Source: Cellvibrionaceae bacterium
GTDB lineage: Bacteria; Pseudomonadota; Gammaproteobacteria; Pseudomonadales; Cellvibrionaceae
Length of the DNA stretch: 64,000 nt
Direction of reading: 5' to 3'
NCBI GenBank assembly: GCA_024707385.1
Contig: JANPZW010000013.1
Location: 62,001 to 126,000, forward strand
Notes under the pieces: model-generated
What the model was told of the DNA's origin: nothing
Databases searched by the model: none
Seen by the model: the letters and a program-made list of their open reading frames with translations, nothing else
Shown: positions 28,667 through 39,245 of the stretch, piece after piece
Layout: each line of letters opens with the position of its first letter
Position numbering within the stretch: position 1 is the first letter of the stretch
Translations under genes and position numbers: made by a program

Positions 28667-30556
28667 TTATAAGGAAATCGAAATAAAAGACAGCCCGGAT
28701 TGGGTCATGTCGACGCTGGGCGTGCAGATGACAATCTGATCGGAGGCGGCGCCGGCCTCGATCAACCGCGAGCGGATGACGCGCCCGCGTCCATTGGCCA
28801 GCTCCAGCAGCAATTCCTTGTGCTCCGGCAATATTTCCGTGGCGGCGGTCGGGCGCTCACCGTCGTTGAACATCTCCGCCCACTCGCCACCGGTGCTCAC
28901 CGGGCAGAACACCATGCGCAGATGCGGTTTCTCCCGCAACATGGCGGCCATTTCGCGGATCCGCTCACCGTCCTCTACTGCGGGGTAGCGGCCGTTGACG
29001 GCGTACTCCAGCGGCTGGAACGCCATTTTCCCGCTGGGCACCGCGCGCGACGGGGATACAACACCGGCAGACTTGACCCGGCGCTGTGCCATATCGCTCA
29101 TCACGCGGCGCATCTGGCGGGCGAAGATGTAACGCGGCTGCAGGCTATCGCTGCCGATCTGCCCGCGCAGCGGCATTTGCAAGGCAACACTATTGTTGTG
29201 ATCTTTGAGCAGGTCGTAGGAAAGCTCCAGCGGCATGTCCGAGCCGCCACCGCGGGTCGGCTCTATGTGGAGATTGGCGAGCTGCCAGCGCGTGTCCGCC
29301 TCCAACTGTTTGTTGTGGGCCATTGCGTTGAAAGAGACATCGACAGTGCCCTGATCAATGCCCTGATTGAGGAAATGCTGGCTGTAGCCGGCGAGCTTGG
29401 CGAGATCCACGCCCTGAATAAAACCGTCGAGGACAAACTTGGTCTCGCCGCTATAAGGATAGATCTCACCTTCCAGACGGACTTTGCCCTCCCGCTCCAA
29501 ACGACCGATCAGGGTGATGGGTGTGGCGACATCAGGCAGGACGCTGTCGATGCGCCCGAGCTGCAGACTCAGCGCGCCGAGATTCTGCGTCGCCGGCGGA
29601 GTTACCGACTGATCCATCCAGGACACGGCGCCATCGCGCAGCTCCAGCTTTTCCAGCACCACATGCACATCGGTCAGGCTGGCGGGATCAAATACCTGCT
29701 TGAAACGGGCGGGCATCATAAAACTGCCATCGGCGGTACGCACCAGGGACTGGCGCAAACTGGTGATGTCGACCGGACCAAGCAGCAGTTCCTCCCCGGC
29801 GCGCCAGGTCAGAGACGTCACCTTCAACTCCCCCAGCTGGGTCTGGTAAGGGGAGTCCACACCGGCGACGCCGAGGCTGTTTTCCACAAACTGGAAATTA
29901 CTCAGTTGCAGGGCGTTCATGTCGATGGACCTCGGCGTGTATACACCGGTGGCCACCGTCATGGCGGCGCCGTAGAACAAGGTGGTGTTGTGGGTCTGGT
30001 CGCGCAGGAAGGCTTTTTCCACCGTCAGCGGTGCATTGTGGACGAACTCCCAGGTATCACCGGCGCGCAGCCATTTGGCACGGGAGACGCTGATCGTCTC
30101 CATGCGCAAACAGCGTTCGGTGGCACGGCAGACATCGGTATTGATTAAACGCGCGGAGCGTATCTCCAGGGGATAGCGATCACTCAACCGATTCAGGGAC
30201 GGTTCGAGCAGAAAGCCCCCCAGTCGCAATCCCTCCGGTGAACTGCGCAGATCGAGCCTGGCGCTGTCCGACTCGAAACGGTCCACCACCAGACGCCCTC
30301 CGCTTACCAGCGACCAGACATCAAAATCGGCCCGCGCGCTGAACACAGCGAAATGCTCATCGCGGGAGCTGACGATGGTCACTCCCTGCGCACTGAGCTC
30401 ACCAAAGATAAAGTCGGCGCCGAGCTTTTTGATCTCGGCGTGGTAGCCCTGCCCCTCCAGCCACCGCACCAGATACCACTTGGCCACCAAAGGAACAGTT
30501 GTCAGTATCACCCCCACGGCAATAACGACACCAATCAGCCATTTAAGAAGACGCAT
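28667..30556 (-). CDS. AsmA/DUF748-like membrane-anchored periplasmic protein
   Basis: 629 residues: one N-terminal membrane anchor (about residues 5-27), then repetitive beta-rich sequence typical of AsmA-like/DUF748 proteins (for example [53 protein letters not shown] segment). The C-terminus has an [15 protein letters not shown] segment and an OmpA-like end. Such proteins are thought to bridge the periplasm and affect lipid transport or outer-membrane homeostasis. It lies 61 bases upstream of parC and 96 bases downstream of the LEA-type lipoprotein gene. The biochemical role of this member is unknown. Confidence 0.8.
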   Translation of the reverse strand: MRLLKWLIGVVIAVGVILTTVPLVAKWYLVRWLEGQGYHAEIKKLGADFIFGELSAQGVTIVSSRDEHFAVFSARADFDVWSLVSGGRLVVDRFESDSARLDLRSSPEGLRLGGFLLEPSLNRLSDRYPLEIRSARLINTDVCRATERCLRMETISVSRAKWLRAGDTWEFVHNAPLTVEKAFLRDQTHNTTLFYGAAMTVATGVYTPRSIDMNALQLSNFQFVENSLGVAGVDSPYQTQLGELKVTSLTWRAGEELLLGPVDITSLRQSLVRTADGSFMMPARFKQVFDPASLTDVHVVLEKLELRDGAVSWMDQSVTPPATQNLGALSLQLGRIDSVLPDVATPITLIGRLEREGKVRLEGEIYPYSGETKFVLDGFIQGVDLAKLAGYSQHFLNQGIDQGTVDVSFNAMAHNKQLEADTRWQLANLHIEPTRGGGSDMPLELSYDLLKDHNNSVALQMPLRGQIGSDSLQPRYIFARQMRRVMSDMAQRRVKSAGVVSPSRAVPSGKMAFQPLEYAVNGRYPAVEDGERIREMAAMLREKPHLRMVFCPVSTGGEWAEMFNDGERPTAATEILPEHKELLLELANGRGRVIRSRLIEAGAASDQIVICTPSVDMTQSGLSFISISL

Positions 30557-30652
30557 GTTTGCCTCGAACGAGTTGGCGGACGGCTATTCCCGGAGCGGGG
30601 TACCGTCATGGATTCATTATTATTCTGCCCCCGCCGAACGAGACGGCGGGAT

Positions 30653-31132
30653 TTAACGGCCTGAGGTATAGGCGCCGAGCAACGGCACCTCGCCGGCCTC
30701 TTTCACCGTGAGCCTGCCCGGCCAGCCCTGCACATTGATCTTAGCGGTCAAAGCATAGCTGAGGTTCTGGCTCGCATCCGGCCGGGTCAGATTATTCAAC
30801 AAACGCAGCGCAGCCACCAGATCTGTGGCCGCCTCCACCTGCACCAGGGTTTCACTATAGGGCTCCAGCACCGGCACCTTGCCGGAGACGCCCTCCAGCA
30901 GATCGTAACCATTCAGTGCCAAGGTGTAGCTCAAGCCCCGCACCGGCAGGGCGCGGTCGTTCGGGTTGATCACCCGCAGGCCGATGAGAAAACGCTGACT
31001 AATGCCGCGCGGCTCGAGCAGCTGAAGCGAGTCCACACGCACCTTGGGCGCTTCCAGCCCTGCACCCAAATGGGCGCAGGCACCGACCATAACACAAACA
31101 AAAGCGAGCAGAACACTTAAGCCATAGCGCAT
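30653..31132 (-). CDS. LEA type 2 (WHy-domain) lipoprotein
   Basis: 159 residues with a lipoprotein signal ending VMVGAC (Cys19). The remainder is one LEA_2/WHy beta domain: APKVRVDSLQLLEP, QRFLIGLRVINPNDRALPVRGLSYTL (the NPN motif is diagnostic), then GVSGKVPVLEPYSETLV. WHy domains occur in plant desiccation proteins and bacterial lipoproteins of uncertain role. AAGGAG is six bases upstream of the ATG at 31132. A longer frame to 31177 was rejected for lack of a ribosome site. It probably forms an operon with the DUF748 gene. Confidence 0.86.
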   Translation of the reverse strand: MRYGLSVLLAFVCVMVGACAHLGAGLEAPKVRVDSLQLLEPRGISQRFLIGLRVINPNDRALPVRGLSYTLALNGYDLLEGVSGKVPVLEPYSETLVQVEAATDLVAALRLLNNLTRPDASQNLSYALTAKINVQGWPGRLTVKEAGEVPLLGAYTSGR

Positions 31133-31501
31133 GATTTTTCTCCTTGGGCCGTTCGGCAATTGCAAACCGGGTCGCATGTCGATTCACGATTGCTGGGTTT
31201 ATGTGCAAAAAAGACAAACACCTTGTCGCCTTTTGGGGAATAATGCCCTGCTTCGCGGTTTTTCCGGCACAACCGCGGGCCAATTGTGCGCGCTGCCACA
31301 GCAGTCTTGTCCCCTGGTCGGATCGGCACTCAATGTGCAGTGCAAGATGTGACCTTAAATACAAGACGTAAGACTTTAAGATGTAAGACTTCAGATGAAG
31401 GATCAGGCAATTACCGATGCTTCTCTGGACGCAATCCAACATAGCGCGCCGGCGCCAGCCGGAAGCCAAACGCACAATGAAATGAAGGACACATTTAACC
31501 G
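31133..31501. other. Divergent intergenic region with short direct repeats
   Basis: The region separates the LEA lipoprotein (minus) from the HAD phosphatase (plus). It holds a pair of 14-bp direct repeats at 31363-31376 and 31378-31391 and no convincing gene. No clear promoter hexamers were found. Confidence 0.5.
31363..31391 (+). repeat. Tandem 14-bp direct repeat (15-bp period)
   Basis: AAGACGTAAGACTT and AAGATGTAAGACTT differ at one base. A weaker third copy may precede them (AAGATGTGACCTT, near 31354). They could be a regulator site upstream of the phosphatase gene. Confidence 0.5.
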
Positions 31502-32350
31502 ATGACCAAAACCCGCTCAATTCTGATCTTCACCGACATTGACGGCACGCTGCTGGACCTGGACAACGCCTCCTGGACAGCCGCGGAAAACTCCCTGCAA
31601 CAGGCCAAAGGCCGCGGCATCCCGATTATTCTCAGCGGCAGTCGGACCTTCGAGGAGTGCGTACACCTGCAACGGCAGATGAATCTGCGCGGTCCCCTTA
31701 TCTTTGAAAACGGAGCAGGAGTAGCTCTTCCCCAGTCCCAATTCCGCCGCCCTTCAACACCGGCGATGGACGAGCAGGATGGCTTCTGGCTCTGTCGCGT
31801 CGCTCAGCCCTACACCCAGGTGCGCGCGATTCTGCAATCCCTGCGGCAGACCAAGCACTATCAATTCCGCGGCTTCGGCGATATGTCGGAACTTCAGATC
31901 AGCGATTACACCAACCAGGATCTCGCCATGGCGCGCCTGGCCAAACAGCGCCGTCACAGCGAAGTCCTCTATTGGCTGGATGATGCCAAGAGCTTTGATG
32001 CCTTCGCCAAGGACACGGAAAAACAAGGTTTGAAATTGAGTCGCGGCAGCCAATCGATTCATATCGGCAGCCCATGCGACAAAGGCCAGGCTATGCGCTG
32101 GCTGGTGAGTCTTTATCAGAAGCTGCTGGGGAGCAAACCACTGGTGATGGCACTGGGGGATTCCGGCAACGATCTGGGCATGCTGCAGAGCGCGGACATA
32201 GCGGTGGTGGTGCGCCCACCCCATACGATTCCGCTCAGTTATCGCCCGGCCAACGCCAACCAGCGCCTGCTGGTCACCGAGGAACCGGGGCCGGCGGGAT
32301 GGGATAACGCGGTCAAACAACTCCTCGATGAGATCAGCGTGCCGGCCTGA
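31502..32350 (+). CDS. HAD-IIB phosphatase, mannosyl/glucosyl-3-phosphoglycerate phosphatase type
   Basis: 282 residues. HAD motif I FTDIDGTLLDL with the nucleophile and acid Asp, motif II in SGSRTFEEC, and motif IV GDSGNDLGML. The ENGAGVALP segment is typical of the MPGP/YedP branch, which dephosphorylates mannosyl- or glucosyl-3-phosphoglycerate to make compatible solutes. No glycosyl-3-phosphoglycerate synthase is in the window. The convergent neighbour is a large GH15-type protein; in several gammaproteobacteria such a phosphatase lies beside a GH15 protein, which hints at glycoside or glucosylglycerate metabolism. Substrate unproven. Confidence 0.8.
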   Translation: MTKTRSILIFTDIDGTLLDLDNASWTAAENSLQQAKGRGIPIILSGSRTFEECVHLQRQMNLRGPLIFENGAGVALPQSQFRRPSTPAMDEQDGFWLCRVAQPYTQVRAILQSLRQTKHYQFRGFGDMSELQISDYTNQDLAMARLAKQRRHSEVLYWLDDAKSFDAFAKDTEKQGLKLSRGSQSIHIGSPCDKGQAMRWLVSLYQKLLGSKPLVMALGDSGNDLGMLQSADIAVVVRPPHTIPLSYRPANANQRLLVTEEPGPAGWDNAVKQLLDEISVPA

Positions 32351-32364
32351 CCGGCGCGCATCGA

Positions 32365-35300
32365 TCAGAAGTAATCGGCAATATCCTCGAACACCTGGGT
32401 CACGTATTTCAGCAGCACCTGAGGTGATTGCTCCAACAGCACATCCAGATCGCGTTTGCCCAACTCGGCAGCACCCGAATCCCAGATAAAGCTTTTTGCC
32501 GCCCGCTCCAACACCTGTGAGAACACCAACGGCGTAGTGAAACGCGCCTTGGGGTTTTCCTTGCAGAAGCGGGTGAAGGCGTACAGAGACTCAAACACCG
32601 CACTTTTGTAATAGGTGGGATGGAGCTGCTGCGTCAACTGGTCGATGTGATTGCCGAAGCTCACCTCCCCCGGCGTCATGGAGCTGCGCACCCGCTCGCA
32701 GTCGAGGATGTACTCCTGGCTACCACGATCGCCGAATACCAGGGTCCGGGCCGAGTGCAGGCTCTGCCAGAGATCATTGAGCAGCGCCTCGTCCAAACGC
32801 GTTATGGACCCGCGCGCCACCCGCCACTCGAACCAGTCGGTATCGACCGCAGTCAGGTTCGAACTGGTCCCCTCCCCTTCCTTGGCTAGGAAGCCACCGC
32901 TGAGACCGCGGGTAAATTCGCGGTGTTGCTGGTCGAGCACATTGCGCACCTTGGCGAGAATACGCGAGGGCGACATGGCGCCGACCGTCAGCAGAATATC
33001 CATTTCGGTGGTTTCGTCGGACGCCTCGGCACACAGCATCATCAGGTTCTGCACCATCACCGAGCGCAAGCCCTCGAACAGGCGCTGCTCCACCCGCATG
33101 GTGGTGCCCAGAACAGCGAGAAACTCCTGCGCCAGCGCCCGCTCCAGCGGACTGAAATACAGCTTGTTCAAGCTATCGACCAGGTCCTGATAGGCGATGG
33201 GCGAATCTATGACCATCGAATTGATTTTGCCCTTGCCGATAACCACGGAGATATGACGCGCCACCAGCATGGTAAGGCCGTCGGTGAGATCCAGAGTGAA
33301 CTGGCCGAGGCTGGCGTAGCAAAAGCGCGACAGCAACCAGTAACAACGGGTCTGCGCGCGGTAATAGAGATGCCGCACCAGATCCGCCACCGTCACCGCC
33401 TGGGCGCCGCGATCCAGAAGCGTATCGAGGGAGTGCTGGTTGAGGAACACTTCCAGCGTGCGGTAGCAGGTCAGCTCCGATTCTATGTCGAGACACTCGA
33501 GCAACGTCTGCGCGCGCGGGTCGAGCTGATCGCGCTGGCTGAACAAATGACCAACCGGATTGATCGAGCTGCTTTTGGTCAAGGTCGTCAGGCTCGAGTC
33601 CGGCACGGTCAGGTAATTGACCCGGGAGGCGCGAATGGCCAGCTTGGCGGAGGCGTAGCCCACCTGCTCGGACTGGGTGCGCAACTGCAGATCGCGCAAG
33701 GTGCGAAACAGGACATCGGCGTTATGGGTATTGCAGAAATGCTCATCCACCATCCAGGTGAACACCGCGATTTCGTGGTTCATCCAATGGGTGGCGATAT
33801 GGCGCAGCTCGCGCTCGATGTTCTGCGCCATCAACTGCGCATCGTAAATGCGGTAGTCGCTGTATTCACTCTGGATCCAGGACAAGCACAGGCAGGGTTT
33901 ACCGTTGATCTCGTAGGTCTGGGATGTCGCCAGGCTCTGCAGCCGGCGGCGGGGCCGGCCGGTGAGATTGAGCGCGCGGTTGGCGCCGACATGGCGATAG
34001 GTCTCCACCAGACTCGGTGCCGACACCACATTGATCGGGCGTATATCCTGCAAAGTCTCCGCAATCACGCCAAACTGCGCCAGCCGCACTTTGACGCTCT
34101 CATTCTCCGCCAACACCACCAGGGCAATCTGCGTTTTGGTCAGCTGGCGCGAGCGCCGGCGCATGCGCAGCGGATCCACATCGTCACGGGACACCAGCCC
34201 CTCATCGAGCAGCAGTCCCACATAAAACAGACTTTGCGCCCATACCAACGGCACATTCTCATTGGGCAGGCGCGGCTGTGAACGAGGTTTTTGCTTCTCC
34301 AGTTCAATATGTTCCCGCGCCACATAGTAGAGCTCGGGAATCAGGCGTTTGCCGTCGGTTTCCACCATCAAAGATTCGAGTTTGGAGCGATAATGGCGCG
34401 CCGTGCTCTCGTTGCCGTCGAATAACGCGTGAATGTACAGATAGCAGAAAAACAGCGGCCACTCGGACTCGATGTGCTCGAAATTGGCCAGCTCCGAATG
34501 CTCGTAGTAAAGCCGCGAACTCTCTTCCAACAAGGTCTGGTGACCATCCCAAAGAAAGCGTTTGCAGCCGTAATTGCCGCCGAGTTTTGCCAGTATGTTG
34601 TCTCGTGTTTTGGTGACCAGCGCCTTGTCGGTCACGGCGAATGCGGGATAACCGATGATGCTGAGCAGCGCGCTGTCGGTTTCTTTGGAGAGGGATTCCC
34701 GCGGCAGTAATGCGGCAAGCGTATTGCGCGCCAGCGAGATAGCGTCCGCTACCGAATGCACCACCGCGCGGGGTGACGCATCCTTGCCAAAAAAGGTTGA
34801 AGCCGTCGAGCGCTTGCAGGGCCGCCTTCGCCATGCCGACGGAACTTGCGTTGATTTCAGTTTTGCCGTTATTGATTTTGTTGCCGCGTTCCCAAATGCC
34901 GAAATCGGGGATGCGATAGGCGCTGGCGATGTAATAAACCAGGTTCTGGACGAAATCTACTTCGTCGAAAGTGCGCACGATACGCAGACCCGAGGCCGTC
35001 ATCTGCGCCAGCATCAGCAAAAAAATCGACGTTGCGTCTATCTGCAAATGACCCCAGGCATCATCGGCCACCACTTCCAATCCCGTGGCTGTGTCGTATT
35101 TCGCGTGCAAGGCGTGGTTTTTATCCAAGGTCTGCTTGAAGACTTCCACCTTGTTCGCCTGGCGCATCATGCTCATCAGCAGGCCGCGCATCAGCTTGAT
35201 GGTGGATTGCTCCAACTGATCTCGGCGCTCGGGGTGATCATAGTGGCGATAGGCCATAGCGAGCACCCACACACAGAGAATGGAATACACATTGTCCCGC

Positions 35301-35437
35301 ACCCAGGCATCGCGATAGTCGCCGTGTGTATTGATGCTGGTACTCGCCGGCAGCAGGCCAGTGACCGGATGCTGGCGGCTGAGCACCACCGTTTCGACTT
35401 CTTTGAAAATACGCTCGAGAATTTCTTTTCTTTTCAT
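32365..35437 (-). CDS. Large GH15 / phosphorylase-kinase-alpha-like protein, frameshifted
   Basis: About 1023 residues from [11 protein letters not shown] (35437). The N-terminal alpha/alpha-barrel resembles glucoamylase and phosphorylase kinase alpha ([36 protein letters not shown], then [11 protein letters not shown]). The frame breaks in a run of six A at 34789-34794; with five, the product reads [21 protein letters not shown] and continues to 32365. The C-terminal half is long and helical with no catalytic motif that I recognise. The stop is 15 bases from the convergent phosphatase gene. A hydrolase acting on alpha-glucosides is plausible, but a regulatory glucan-binding role cannot be excluded. 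Confidence 0.82.
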
Positions 35438-35810
35438 AAGAGAGGGATCACTCGCTTCAAACTGCGGCGGATTTTTTATCGTCGATGAGAAGGACAGTAT
35501 AGCGGCCGTAGGAGCTCGTCCCACGCAAGGTACACTCCATCGTCTGATCTAGCAAAAACCACTCCCCTTTTTGCCGCGCTGAGTGCTTTAGCGGAACATT
35601 GAATCCATGGGCAGATTGCGCCGGGTTTTGCACAGTGAATAGCGACTAAAAAATCAACACCGCACCGCCATGAGACCAAGGCATCAAATAAAGCGCAATT
35701 ATGGGGCGGCACATGCCGTCAGAAAATAACAAAATTCATCAGCAGGGGGATTGAGCGGAAAACGGCGGGGAATTGCCGGCAATCGCGTTTGCGATTGCCG
35801 GCGGGCGTAA
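35438..35810. other. Intergenic region between the GH15 gene and icd
   Basis: No supported gene. It contains the leader of the GH15 gene and, at its lower-coordinate-distal end, the icd terminator hairpin at 35775-35802. A 78-codon open frame at 35476-35712 (minus) has no ribosome site or family resemblance. Confidence 0.5.
35775..35802 (-). terminator. Hairpin after icd
   Basis: A perfect 12-bp stem (GCCGGCAATCGC / GCGATTGCCGGC) with a GTTT loop lies nine bases after the icd stop. The downstream T tract is weak (AATTCCCC), so it may act as an mRNA end-stabiliser as much as a terminator. Confidence 0.65.
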
Positions 35811-38125
<2,315 letters not shown>

Positions 38126-38213
38126 GCAGCATGCCTCAGGGGGTGTAGTCGAAGGCAAGGGCCGCTACTCTGCTATGTTAAGATGCACTACCTTGTTGCA
38201 ATCGGACTCTGCA

Positions 38214-39239
38214 ATGCTTCGCCTAATCCTTTTAGGTTGTCCCTCATTTCTTTCAGGTTGTCCCTCATTTCTTTCAGGTTGTCCCTCATTTCTTTCAGGT
38301 TGCACCTCATTCCTTTTAGGTTGCACCTCATGGCTGTTGATCCTCCCCTACGCAAATGCGTCTGCTCCTGAAGCGCGCGCCCCGCTGGTGTGGGTATATA
38401 CCAGCGCCCCACCTTTTTACATCACCGCCGGACCAATGAAGGGGCGCGGGTTCTCCGATCAAGCCCTGCGCATGCTGCAGGAAGAGTTGCCGGAGTTCGA
38501 TCATGTGATGCAAATGATGCCGATCCGACGGCTCTTCCAGTTTTGGAAAGAAGACGCCAATTTATGTCTGATGACAATGGTCCAACATCCAGAACATCGA
38601 GACGTCGACTACATCCTCTCCATCCCCTACGTCTTTTATCTCCCCCATGCCGTCATCATCAAAACCGATAATCCACGCGTAAGCTCTCTCAGACAAAAAG
38701 CAGCAGGTACCACCGTATCGGTGGAACACTTTTTTGCGGCGCGAAATCTCCTCTTCGGCACTATGGCGGATCGCCCCCTGGGAAGAAAGCTCGACCCAGT
38801 GTACGAACTCCATCGAGCCCATATGCATATCATTGAGCGCGGCGATACCCACAGCCTGGATGGGCTGTTCAATATGCTCAAACACGGACGCGTGGATTAT
38901 CTGATCGACTACCCCTTCGTCTTCCGTTTTTACGATCAGCAGCCCGAATATCAAGGCTTATTTGCCCTTGTCCCCGTGACAGAAAATCGCGATGCAATGA
39001 TATGGGCCTCGGCTGGCTGTACCCGTAATGCGTGGGGCGAGACGGTTATCGCCGCTATTAATCGCGCTATAGTCCGACTGGCACAAAGAGACGATTACCG
39101 CCAATTGGTGGTGAAGTGGCACGCGGAAAAAGGGAAGGAGGCCGAGTACTGGCACATGCTAAGTTCCGTTATCGCAGAAACGACAGCTACCGAAATCCCA
39201 ACCAAAGATGCGCCAGCGCGCGCGTCGGGACAACCCTAA
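38214..39239 (+). CDS. Periplasmic solute-binding-like protein (TIGR02285-like) with repetitive N-terminus
   Basis: 341 residues from the ATG at 38214 (alternative 38175). Residues 5-45 are encoded by imperfect 21-bp tandem repeats giving CPSFLSG units, then LLILPYANASAPEA, a plausible signal-peptidase site. The mature part is a type II binding-protein fold (WVYTSAPPFYI, GFSDQALRMLQEELPEF, VDYILSIPYVF, FNMLKHGRVDYLIDYPFVF). Proteins of this type are not ABC-transporter partners here; the next gene, six bases on, is a sensor kinase, so it probably acts as the ligand-sensing part of a signalling system. No ribosome site is clear, perhaps because of the repeat expansion. Confidence 0.78.
   Translation: MLRLILLGCPSFLSGCPSFLSGCPSFLSGCTSFLLGCTSWLLILPYANASAPEARAPLVWVYTSAPPFYITAGPMKGRGFSDQALRMLQEELPEFDHVMQMMPIRRLFQFWKEDANLCLMTMVQHPEHRDVDYILSIPYVFYLPHAVIIKTDNPRVSSLRQKAAGTTVSVEHFFAARNLLFGTMADRPLGRKLDPVYELHRAHMHIIERGDTHSLDGLFNMLKHGRVDYLIDYPFVFRFYDQQPEYQGLFALVPVTENRDAMIWASAGCTRNAWGETVIAAINRAIVRLAQRDDYRQLVVKWHAEKGKEAEYWHMLSSVIAETTATEIPTKDAPARASGQP
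38222..38332 (+). repeat. 21-bp tandem repeat array (about five copies) inside the signal-sequence region
   Basis: Three identical units (TTGTCCCTCATTTCTTTCAG + G) start at 38237, 38258 and 38279. Two diverged units start at 38300 and 38321, and a partial unit precedes them. The period is a multiple of three, so copy-number change keeps the frame. Confidence 0.9.
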
Positions 39240-39245
39240 TTACCT

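Noticed and set aside
28700..30148. A 482-codon open frame opposite the DUF748 gene
   Set aside because: Same reasoning: antisense of a recognised gene, with unnatural composition.
32923..34281. A 452-codon open frame opposite the GH15-like gene
   Set aside because: Antisense shadow; no motif and no ribosome site.
38222..38332. Tandem repeats as a CRISPR array
   Set aside because: The units are contiguous without spacers and lie in a coding frame.
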